Shown: one piece after another, positions 8,208 through 14,020 of the stretch
How the letters are laid out: every line of letters starts with the position of its first letter
How positions within the stretch are numbered: position 1 is the first letter of the stretch
NCBI GenBank assembly: GCA_964544365.1
Contig: CAZJCW010000078.1
Span: 1 to 16,448 of the forward strand
Reading direction: 5' to 3'
Origin: Alsobacter sp964544365
GTDB lineage: Bacteria; Pseudomonadota; Alphaproteobacteria; Rhizobiales; Beijerinckiaceae
DNA: 16,448 nt
Notes under the pieces: generated by a model
The model's input: only the letters and a program-made list of their open reading frames with translations
Databases searched by the model: none
What the model was told of the DNA's origin: nothing
Made by a program: the position numbers and the translations under genes

Positions 8208-8552
8208 CGTGATGACGCGGCGCCCCCTCATTCGACCCTTGCCTGAGGCAAGGGACGCCTTCCCCCGCAAGGGAAGGGGGCGTGCTGGCCTCGGACCGTC
8301 GCGTGCCGTCGCCGTGACCGTCGCTCGCTCCGGCATCGGAACGGCGGCGTGGAAGGGCGGGTATCCTCGTCCCGCGGCGTTTCGCTCCCGTCTTTGGGGC
8401 GCAATCGCCCGCCGGGAGCGCCCCGGCACGGACATCGCACGCGCCTCTGGCCCGTCCATGCGCGCGTCATCCCTGGTTTTCCGCGCTTCCGTTCCCCTTG
8501 CGGGACGGAGGGTGGGCGAGGGGGCCGGCCCGGCCGTCCGGCGGAGGGCGTC
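8208..8552. other. 345-nt hairpin-rich non-coding spacer splitting xdhB from xdhC
   Basis: Neighbouring gaps in this operon are 2-61 nt, so this spacer stands out. It contains a perfect 19-nt inverted repeat, CCCTTGCCTGAGGCAAGGG (8236-8254), directly followed by CCTTCCC/GGGAAGG (8258-8264 with 8271-8277). Further on is a nested structure, CGCTCCC (8383-8389) with GGGAGCG (8414-8420), enclosing GGGCG-caat-CGCCC (8397-8410). An imperfect hairpin lies around 8482-8506. The plus frame can be read as 115 residues from a GTG at 8209, but the translation is low-complexity Arg/Pro/Gly with no family resemblance. A REP/RUP-like dispersed repeat, or an RNA processing or attenuation region lowering xdhC expression, are the main options. 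No T-run follows any stem. Confidence 0.55.
8236..8277. repeat. Tandem hairpins downstream of xdhB
   Basis: Two adjacent stems: CCCTTGCCTGAGGCAAGGG (a perfect palindrome around a central G) and CCTTCCC-ccgcaa-GGGAAGG. They begin 28 nt after the xdhB stop. Their C/G-run style is typical of intergenic repeats in GC-rich proteobacterial genomes; copy number cannot be judged from one window. They could protect the xdhAB mRNA 3' end. Confidence 0.5.
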
Positions 8553-9590
8553 ATGACCCTGCCGTGGGCGCGGCTCGTCGAGGCGGTCGAGGCGCAGGGC
8601 GCGGCGGCGCTCGTGCGCGTCCATGAGGTTCGCGGCTCGGCCCCGCGCGAGGCCGGCGCCACGATGGTGGTGCGGCTGGATGGCGGGTTCTGGGGCACGA
8701 TCGGAGGCGGGACGCTGGAGCACGAGGCGCTGGCCCAGGCGCGGCAGCTTCTGCAGCGGGGTCGCGGCCCGGCATTGCGGCGCGACTGGCCGCTGGGTCC
8801 CGACCTCGGCCAGTGCTGCGGCGGCCACGTCGCGACGATGACGGAGACGTTCGACAGGGTCGACCTCCCGGATCTCCGCGCCCTTGCCGAGCGCGAGCGC
8901 GGGAGCGGGGACTTCGTGCTGGCAGCCCGGCTCGACGCCGACGGCCGCGTCGTGCGCGGCGCGGCCGGGGAGGGATCCGGCGACTGGATCGAGCGATGGG
9001 GCGACGAGCGGTTCGCGATGCTGCTGTTCGGCGCGGGTCATGTCGGGCGGGCGCTCGTCATCGCGCTGGCGCCCTTGCCCGTCGCGGTCACGTGGTTCGA
9101 CCCCCGGCCCGACGCGTTTCCGCCCGCCGTCCCGGCCAACACGACCCTTCGACTTCTGGAAGACCCCGGCACGGCTGTCGCCGCCGCACCCGCTGGCGCG
9201 GCCGTGGTGGTGATGACGCACTCGCATCCGCTCGACCTCGCCATCGTGGCGGCCGCCCTGTCGCGGCCAGATCTGGGCCCGGTCGGCCTGATCGGCTCGG
9301 CCACCAAGCGCGGGCGCTTTCTGTCGCGCCTGCGCGATGCCGGCCTCGGCGAGGCCGCGGCCCGGCGGCTGGTCTGCCCCGTCGGGCTGCCCGGCATCGA
9401 CGGGAAGGAGCCCGCCGTGATCGCCGCCGCCACGGCGGCGCAGGTCTTGCAATGGCGGCAGGAGCACGGGCGCGTTGGCGGCGCCGAACCGGTCGGGGGG
9501 CTTGCGCCTGCCGCGAAGATCGTGCGACGGGCGACGCGCAAGCCCGCCGCACCGAAGCCCGGGGGCCAGCGCAGGGCAGGGGGACGTTGA
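8553..9590 (+). CDS. xdhC: Xanthine dehydrogenase accessory protein XdhC (molybdenum cofactor insertion chaperone)
   Basis: A 345-aa cytosolic protein that binds molybdenum cofactor, promotes its sulfuration and delivers it to XdhB; it is not part of the mature enzyme. The N-terminal XdhC/CoxI domain shows EVRGSAPREAGATMVV (25-40), WGTIGGGTLEHEA (47-59) and the conserved GQCCGGHV (86-93). The C-terminal Rossmann domain shows LLFGAGHVGRAL (157-168), MTHSHPLDL (221-229), IGSATKRGRF (247-256) and CPVGLPGIDGKEPAVIAAATAAQVL (split over 275-299). The start at 8553 has GGAGGG 4 nt upstream; the frame is open to 8349 but that stretch is the hairpin spacer. The last roughly 40 residues form a basic Pro/Arg/Lys-rich tail (from about 305) beyond the usual family end. 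The next gene begins 2 nt after its stop. Confidence 0.95.
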   Translation: MTLPWARLVEAVEAQGAAALVRVHEVRGSAPREAGATMVVRLDGGFWGTIGGGTLEHEALAQARQLLQRGRGPALRRDWPLGPDLGQCCGGHVATMTETFDRVDLPDLRALAERERGSGDFVLAARLDADGRVVRGAAGEGSGDWIERWGDERFAMLLFGAGHVGRALVIALAPLPVAVTWFDPRPDAFPPAVPANTTLRLLEDPGTAVAAAPAGAAVVVMTHSHPLDLAIVAAALSRPDLGPVGLIGSATKRGRFLSRLRDAGLGEAAARRLVCPVGLPGIDGKEPAVIAAATAAQVLQWRQEHGRVGGAEPVGGLAPAAKIVRRATRKPAAPKPGGQRRAGGR

Positions 9591-9592
9591 CG

Positions 9593-10066
9593 ATGACGGC
9601 GACGATGACCGACGAGGACGACCTCGCCTTCCTCCGGCGCGCGGTGGACCTGTCCGTGGCGCAGATGCGCTCGGGCGCGGGCAAGCCGTTCGGAGCGGTG
9701 GTCGTGCGGGACGGCAAGGTCCTCGGCGAGGGCGGCAACGCCATCCTCGCCACGAACGATCCCACCGCCCATGCCGAGATCATGGCCGTTCGCCGCGCCT
9801 GCGAGGCCGTCGGCTCGGCGGACCTGACTGGGGCGACACTCTATGCCTCCGGCGAGCCCTGCCCGATGTGCCTCGGCGCCATGTACCTCGCCAAGGTCTC
9901 GCGCTGCCTCTATGCGACGACGAAGGAAGAGGCGACGCGCATCGGCAACATGACCGAGGCGATCTACGCGGAGTATCCCAAGCCGCCGGCCCGGCGCAGC
10001 CTGCCGTGCATCCATGTGCCGATGGAGGAGGCGTCCCGCGCCTTCGACGAGTGGCTGGCGCGCTGA
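9593..10066 (+). CDS. CMP/dCMP-type nucleobase deaminase, GuaD paralogue of uncertain substrate
   Basis: A 157-aa zinc deaminase of the cytidine deaminase-like fold. The zinc motif is complete: H60-A-E62 with proton-shuttle Glu62, and P-C90-P-M-C93. It is clearly homologous to the next gene (shared PFGAV, VRDG, TNDPTAHAE, RRAC, GATLY, EPCPMCL). It lacks two features seen in guanine deaminase and in the neighbour: the FDD motif is replaced by NMT (119-121), removing the Asp that contacts the base, and the chain ends in EWLAR instead of a terminal Tyr. It is therefore an active-looking deaminase, but guanine specificity is doubtful; another purine base or a related aminated heterocycle is possible. 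The start at 9593 follows the xdhC stop by 2 nt and has AGGGGGA upstream; a second in-frame ATG lies at codon 5. Confidence 0.85.
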   Translation: MTATMTDEDDLAFLRRAVDLSVAQMRSGAGKPFGAVVVRDGKVLGEGGNAILATNDPTAHAEIMAVRRACEAVGSADLTGATLYASGEPCPMCLGAMYLAKVSRCLYATTKEEATRIGNMTEAIYAEYPKPPARRSLPCIHVPMEEASRAFDEWLAR

Positions 10067-10131
10067 TGCCCGTGTCCGACGATCCCCCGTTCCGCCTCCT
10101 GCCTGCCGACGCACTCCGGACCGCGCCATGA
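10066..10131 (+). CDS. Possible 21-codon linker ORF between the two deaminases
   Basis: The 61-nt gap between the deaminase genes is exactly filled by a short ORF beginning MPVSDDPPFR. Its ATG overlaps the upstream stop (TGATG at 10064-10068), and its TGA overlaps the ATG of the downstream gene (ATGA at 10128-10131). It has no good ribosome-binding site, so it would depend on translational coupling. It may carry ribosomes between the two genes rather than make a functional peptide. In DNA this GC-rich an open 21-codon frame is easily accidental; the double overlap is the only argument. Confidence 0.25.
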   Translation: MPVSDDPPFRLLPADALRTAP

Positions 10132-10604
10132 CCGACGACGACCAGAAACACCTCGCACGCGCCGCTCGACTGTCGCGGGAGCGCATGGAGGCCAATCTCG
10201 GCGGGCCGTTCGGCGCGGTGATCGTGCGTGACGGAACGGTGCTCGCCGAAGGCTGGAACGAGGTGACCTCCACCAACGACCCGACGGCCCATGCCGAGGT
10301 GGTCGCCATCCGCCGCGCGTGCGCGGCGGTCGGCGACTTCAGCCTCGCCGGCGCGACGCTCTACACGAGTTGCGAGCCGTGCCCGATGTGCCTGGCCTCG
10401 GCCTACTGGGCGCGGATCTCGCGCATCGTCTACGCCAACACGCGCGACGACGCGGCGGCCATCGGCTTCGACGACGCCTTCATCTACGACGAGATGCCGA
10501 AGGCGCCCGGCGCGCGAGCGATCCGCATGGACCACGTTCCCTCCCCGGATGCCGCCGCTGCCTTCGCCGCGTGGATGGCCAAGGCCGACAAGATCACCTA
10601 CTGA
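10128..10604 (+). CDS. guaD: Guanine deaminase
   Basis: A 158-aa cytidine-deaminase-fold enzyme converting guanine to xanthine and ammonia, the entry of guanine into this pathway. As I recall the Bacillus subtilis GuaD (156 aa), it aligns nearly end to end with a two-residue shift: GGPFGAVIVRDG (25-36), TNDPTAHAE with zinc ligand H55 and shuttle Glu57, YTSCEPCPMCL with C85 and C88, GFDDAFIYDEM (113-123) containing Asp116 equivalent to Asp114, and the C-terminal Tyr158 equivalent to the catalytic Tyr156. No signal peptide; cytosolic. The start at 10128 overlaps the stop of a short linker ORF. The Shine-Dalgarno sequence is weak (CCGGA). Its product is the substrate of XdhAB encoded upstream. 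Confidence 0.92.
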   Translation: MTDDDQKHLARAARLSRERMEANLGGPFGAVIVRDGTVLAEGWNEVTSTNDPTAHAEVVAIRRACAAVGDFSLAGATLYTSCEPCPMCLASAYWARISRIVYANTRDDAAAIGFDDAFIYDEMPKAPGARAIRMDHVPSPDAAAAFAAWMAKADKITY

Positions 10605-10654
10605 CCCCCGCAGGATCGCCTGGACAACGGACCGCCCGGAAGGCTCGCCGACAG

Positions 10655-11836
10655 ATGGAAGGCTTCGCTCTCGACTGGATCAACCTCGCCCTGCGCTGGT
10701 TCCACCTCATCGTGGGCATCGCGTGGATCGGCGCGAGCTTCCATTTCATCTGGCTCGATTTCAGCCTGCGCCAGCGGGAAAAGATGAATCCCGGCGTCTA
10801 CGGCACGTCCTGGCTGGTTCACGGCGGTGGATTCTATCACGTCGAGAAGTACAGCGTCGCGCCGGCTGCCCTGCCGCCGGATCTCCACTGGTTCAAGTGG
10901 GAGGCCTATCTCACCTTCATTTCCGGATTCCTGCTTCTCGCCGTGCAGTATTACTGGAACGCGTCGGCCTTTCTGGTGGACCCTGCCGTGCTGGACATGA
11001 GCGGGGCGGAGGCGGTGCTGATCTCGATCCTGACGCTGGCGGGAGGCTGGTTCGCGTATGACGCTCTGTGCCGGTCACGCATCGGCGACAACACGTCGGC
11101 GCTGGCCGTCGCCGTGTTCGCGCTGATCGTCGGCGCGGGATACCTGTTCACGCACGTGTTCTCGGGTCGCGGCGCCTTCATCCATGTCGGCGCGATGGTC
11201 GGCACCATCATGGCCGCCAACGTTTTCGCGGTCATCATCCCGAACCAGAAGGTCGTCACCGCCGACCTTCTCGCCGGTCGCACCCCGGACGCGAAGTACG
11301 GGAAGATGGGCAAGCAGCGGTCGCTGCACAACAACTACCTGACGCTCCCCGTCCTCCTCTTCATGGTGTCGAACCACTACCCGTTCCTGTATTCGCATCC
11401 ACAATCCTGGATGGTGGTGGCGTTCATCGTGCTGGCCGGCGGGGCCATCCGGCATTTTCTCAACCGCACCGAGGCCGGCCATCCGCCGATGTCGGTCGCC
11501 TGGACCGTCCCCGTCGCCGCGGTGGCGCTCATCGCTGCGATCGTTGCCACCGCGCCCCGCCGTGCGGGCGACGGCGCGGCGGTGCCCGAGGCCGAGGCGG
11601 TCCGCATCGTGCAGACCCATTGCGTCTCCTGCCATGCCGCGAAGCCCACGCATGAAGCCTTTCGCGGAAACCCGCCGCCCAAGAATGTCGTCCTGGAGAC
11701 GATGGCCGACTTGCGCCGCAATGCCCCGGGCGTCATGGCGCAGGCGGTTCAGGGCAAGGCGATGCCGCTCGGCAACGAGACGGGCATGACCGACGCCGAA
11801 CGCGCCGCGCTCGGCGCGTTCCTCGCGCAACGGTGA
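10655..11836 (+). CDS. puuD: Membrane-bound urate hydroxylase/oxidase with C-terminal cytochrome c domain
   Basis: A 393-aa integral membrane enzyme that oxidises urate to 5-hydroxyisourate without producing H2O2. The N-terminal urate-oxidase (PuuD) domain, about residues 1-300, has roughly eight hydrophobic helices and the family's conserved opening (ALRWFHLIVGIAWIGASFHFIWLD), KWEAYLTFISGF, HVGAMVGTIMAANVF and GKQRSLHNNYLTLPVLLFMVSNHYP (each read in part). The C-terminal class I cytochrome c domain carries CVSCH (323-327) and a probable axial Met370 in KAMPLGNETGMT. Haem c attachment implies this domain faces the periplasm and passes electrons to the respiratory chain. The start at 10655 gives the family N terminus, with GGAAGG about 12 nt upstream. 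It lies 50 nt after guaD; its stop is 5 nt before the uraD ATG. Its product is used by UraH and then UraD. Confidence 0.96.
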   Translation: MEGFALDWINLALRWFHLIVGIAWIGASFHFIWLDFSLRQREKMNPGVYGTSWLVHGGGFYHVEKYSVAPAALPPDLHWFKWEAYLTFISGFLLLAVQYYWNASAFLVDPAVLDMSGAEAVLISILTLAGGWFAYDALCRSRIGDNTSALAVAVFALIVGAGYLFTHVFSGRGAFIHVGAMVGTIMAANVFAVIIPNQKVVTADLLAGRTPDAKYGKMGKQRSLHNNYLTLPVLLFMVSNHYPFLYSHPQSWMVVAFIVLAGGAIRHFLNRTEAGHPPMSVAWTVPVAAVALIAAIVATAPRRAGDGAAVPEAEAVRIVQTHCVSCHAAKPTHEAFRGNPPPKNVVLETMADLRRNAPGVMAQAVQGKAMPLGNETGMTDAERAALGAFLAQR

Positions 11837-11841
11837 GCGGC

Positions 11842-12357
11842 ATGGAGACGCTGACGCTCGCCCGGGTCAACGCCCTCGCGGGCGTCGCGTTCGTCGACAC
11901 GTTCGGCGGCATCGCGGAGCACACGCCCTGGGTGGCGGAGCGCGCGGCCTCCGCACGGCCTTACGCCGACCGCGACGCCATGGTCGCCGCGTTCCAGCGC
12001 GCCATCCTCGATGCCGCGGAGGACGAGCAGACGGCGCTGCTCGCCGCACATCCCGATCTCGCCGGTCGCGCCGCCCTTGCCGGCGACCTCACCGCCGAGT
12101 CCGCCGGCGAACAGGCCGGCGCCGGCCTGAAGACGCTCACGCCGGAGGAGTTCGCGCGGTTCACGCGGCTCAACGCGGCCTACCGCGCGCGCTTCGGCAT
12201 CCCGTTCATCGTCGCGGTGCGCGGGGCGGACAAGAGCGCCATCCTTGCCGCCTTCGAGAACCGCGTCGGCGGCACCGCGCTCGAAGAACGGCTCACCGCG
12301 ATAGCCCAGGTCCTGCGCATCGTGCGTTTCCGGCTGGAAGACCGCGTGGCCGGCTGA
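11842..12357 (+). CDS. uraD: 2-oxo-4-hydroxy-4-carboxy-5-ureidoimidazoline (OHCU) decarboxylase
   Basis: A 171-aa cytosolic enzyme that decarboxylates OHCU stereospecifically to S-allantoin. Motifs match the family: VNALAGVAFVDTFGGIAEHTPWVAE, HPDLAGRAA with the presumed catalytic His70, LTAESAGEQAGAGL with Glu90, and FTRLNAAYRARFGIPFIVAVRG (each read in part). Length fits bacterial UraD (about 165-175). The ATG at 11842 is preferred because GGTGAG lies 4 nt upstream and the family chain begins there; a GTG at 11833 overlapping the puuD stop (GTGA) would add only three residues and lacks a ribosome-binding site. It is the last gene of the plus-strand array. No allantoinase or ureide transporter follows; the strand switches after it. 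Confidence 0.95.
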   Translation: METLTLARVNALAGVAFVDTFGGIAEHTPWVAERAASARPYADRDAMVAAFQRAILDAAEDEQTALLAAHPDLAGRAALAGDLTAESAGEQAGAGLKTLTPEEFARFTRLNAAYRARFGIPFIVAVRGADKSAILAAFENRVGGTALEERLTAIAQVLRIVRFRLEDRVAG

Positions 12358-12426
12358 AGCGTGACGGGTGACGTCACACGACCGTCGATGGCGCGGTCGA
12401 GCCGTGAGCCGGCTGTTCAGGCCGCC
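12358..12426. terminator. Short convergent gap with hairpins, likely termination region
   Basis: Between the stops of uraD (plus) and the PsiF-like gene (minus) lie three inverted repeats: GTGACGTCAC (12368-12377), CGACCG/CGGTCG (12379-12384 with 12394-12399), and AGCCG/CGGCT (12400-12404 with 12410-12414). Their position suits termination from both sides. None is followed by a T-run, so Rho dependence or another mechanism is possible. Confidence 0.4.
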
Positions 12427-12690
12427 TCAGGCGCCGACCATGTCCGTGACGCACTTCTTGGTGAAGCTGTTCTTCGCGGCGCCGGAGAGCTTCTTGTCGG
12501 CGGCCTGCTTGTCGCAGGAGGTCTTGGCGTCGGTCTCGCACTTCTTCAGGAAGCTGGTCTGGGCGGCGCCGGCCAGCTTCTTTTCGGTCGCGCTCGCCTT
12601 GCAGCTCATGGCGGACTGCGCGGCAACCGGTGCGGTCAGTCCCATCGATGCGCCGGCCAGCAGCGCGGCGGCGATCAGCAGCTTCTTCAT
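12427..12690 (-). CDS. Small secreted PsiF-repeat protein
   Basis: An 87-aa protein with a Sec signal peptide (MKKLLIAAALLAGASMG, cleavage probable near AAQSA) and two copies of the PsiF repeat: EKKLAGAAQTSFLKKC (36-51) and DKKLSGAAKNSFTKKC (65-80). Four cysteines (30, 51, 59, 80) are spaced regularly and could form disulfides in the periplasm. E. coli PsiF is phosphate-starvation inducible; the molecular function of the repeat is unknown. The start at 12690 is supported by AGGAGA about 8 nt upstream; the frame runs 19 codons further but that part is not signal-like. It is read alone, 86 nt downstream of the methyltransferase and convergent with uraD. I saw no Pho box. Confidence 0.85.
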   Translation of the reverse strand: MKKLLIAAALLAGASMGLTAPVAAQSAMSCKASATEKKLAGAAQTSFLKKCETDAKTSCDKQAADKKLSGAAKNSFTKKCVTDMVGA

Positions 12691-12742
12691 GGCGTCTCTC
12701 CTCGTCCCCGACCCGGCGACTCCGGCCGGAAGGGGACCATTT

Positions 12743-12759
12743 TGCAACCTAAAGTTGCA
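12743..12759. promoter_or_regulatory. TGCAAC-N5-GTTGCA dyad upstream of the PsiF-like gene
   Basis: A perfect 6-bp inverted repeat with a CTAAA spacer lies 52 nt before the PsiF-like start and 17 nt past the methyltransferase stop. It sits in a small AT-rich patch. The position suits an operator; as a terminator hairpin on the minus strand it would be followed by AAAATGG rather than a T-run. Confidence 0.35.
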
Positions 12760-12776
12760 GAATGTGGAGTCGGAAA

Positions 12777-14018
12777 TCAGAACACCTCCACCTGCGGCAG
12801 CGGCACCACGAACCGACCGCCCCAGTCACGGATTCCCGCCATCTGCTGCGCGATTTCCTCGCGCAGGTTCCACGGCAGGATGAGCACGTAATCGGGGCGG
12901 GTTTCGAAGATGCGCCCGGGCGCATGGACCGGGATGCGCGATCCGGGCAGCAGGCGGCCCTGCTTGTGGGGGCTTCGATCCACCGTGTAGGCGACGAACT
13001 CGGGGCCGATGCCGCAGAAATTCAGCAGCGTGTTCCCCTTGGCGGGCGCCCCGTAGCCGACGACCGACTGGCCGTCCCGATGCGCCCGGACAAGGAAATC
13101 GAGCAGGTTCGCCTTCACGTCGACGACGCGACGCCCGAAGGCGCGCCAGGCTTCGGGACCTGCAAGTCCGGCAACGGCCTCGCGGCGGAGAATCGCGTCG
13201 ACGGCGGGCGCCGGCGCCGGCCCGTCCGCGCCGGCAAGCCGCGCGAAGACGCGGAGCGACCCGCCATGCGTCGGCCATTCCTCGACGTCGAAGACCTCGA
13301 GACCGTGGCGGCGCAGAAGTCCGGCCACGACCGCGAGCGACAGGTAGGAGAAATGCTCGTGGTAGATCGTGTCGAACTGAACCTGCTCGATCAGGTTGAG
13401 CACATGCGGGAACTCGAACGTCGCGACGCCTCGCGGCTTGAGCAGCACGGCGAAGCCGGCGACGAAGTCGTTGATGTCAGGGACGTGGGCGAGCACGTTG
13501 TTGGCCGCCATCAGGTCGGCGTCGTGCCCCTCCGCCCTGAGGCGAAGGGCCGTCTCGCGCCCGAAGAAGGCGACGTCCGTCGGAATGCCGCGCTCGCGGG
13601 CCACCGCGGCGACATTGGCGGCAGGCTCCACGCCCAGCACCGGGATCCCGGCCTCGGCGAACCAGCGCAGCAGGTAGCCGTCATTGCTGGCGATCTCGAC
13701 CACCTTCGACGACGGGCCGAGGTCGAACCGTTGCGCCATCGCGCCGCAATAGCGGCGGGCATGGTCGAGCCAGCTCTCCGCGTAGGACGAGAAATAGGTG
13801 TAGTCCGAGAAGATCGCCTGCGGGGTTTCGTAGTCGATCAGCTGCATCAGCCGGCAGTCCGAGCAGACATAGGCGTGCAGCGGATAGGTCGGCTCCATGC
13901 GGTCCGCCGATGCGGCAGGGATCATGGCGTTGGCCAGCGGCTGGGCGCCGAGGTCGACGACGCTCTCGACCAGCGGGGAACCGCAGGCGCGGCAGCGATG
14001 CGCGGGAAAAGCCTGCAT
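12777..14018 (-). CDS. Class I SAM-dependent C-methyltransferase (NDP-sugar 3-C-methyltransferase type)
   Basis: A 413-aa three-domain methyltransferase like TylC3/NovU/TcaB9, enzymes that place a C-methyl on NDP-keto-deoxy sugars for surface polysaccharide or glycosides. The N-terminal zinc domain has CRACG (Cys9, Cys12) and CSDC (Cys52, Cys55). The SAM-binding domain has VVEIASNDGYLL (106-117) and VLGVEP (127-132). The conserved catalytic segment YHEHFSY is at 219-225. The C-terminal Methyltransf_14 domain includes VVGYGAPAKGNTLLN (319-333) and a terminal WGGRFVVPLP. The ATG at 14018 lies 2 nt past the cytidylyltransferase stop with GGAAGG about 10 nt upstream; a GTG at 14027 overlapping that stop has the Shine-Dalgarno sequence too close. 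The coupling to a CDP-glucose-making enzyme suggests a branched CDP-sugar, but the actual acceptor is unknown. Confidence 0.9.
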   Translation of the reverse strand: MQAFPAHRCRACGSPLVESVVDLGAQPLANAMIPAASADRMEPTYPLHAYVCSDCRLMQLIDYETPQAIFSDYTYFSSYAESWLDHARRYCGAMAQRFDLGPSSKVVEIASNDGYLLRWFAEAGIPVLGVEPAANVAAVARERGIPTDVAFFGRETALRLRAEGHDADLMAANNVLAHVPDINDFVAGFAVLLKPRGVATFEFPHVLNLIEQVQFDTIYHEHFSYLSLAVVAGLLRRHGLEVFDVEEWPTHGGSLRVFARLAGADGPAPAPAVDAILRREAVAGLAGPEAWRAFGRRVVDVKANLLDFLVRAHRDGQSVVGYGAPAKGNTLLNFCGIGPEFVAYTVDRSPHKQGRLLPGSRIPVHAPGRIFETRPDYVLILPWNLREEIAQQMAGIRDWGGRFVVPLPQVEVF

Positions 14019-14020
14019 GC

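Noticed and set aside
8349..8552. 68-residue N-terminal extension of XdhC
   Set aside because: It would read through the hairpin spacer. The ATG at 8553 has GGAGGG at good spacing and matches the family N terminus.
8209..8556. 115-codon plus-strand ORF filling the xdhB-xdhC spacer with its stop overlapping the xdhC ATG
   Set aside because: GTG start without a ribosome-binding site, and a low-complexity translation produced by the hairpins. Kept only as a non-coding spacer.
6771..9467. Long minus-strand open frame opposite xdhB and xdhC (about 898 codons)
   Set aside because: Antisense shadow in GC-rich DNA: biased His/Arg/Gly/Asp composition, no domain, crosses the intergenic spacer, and the plus-strand genes are unambiguous.
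11833..11841. GTG start for uraD overlapping the puuD stop
   Set aside because: No ribosome-binding site; the ATG at 11842 has GGTGAG 4 nt upstream. The difference is only three residues.
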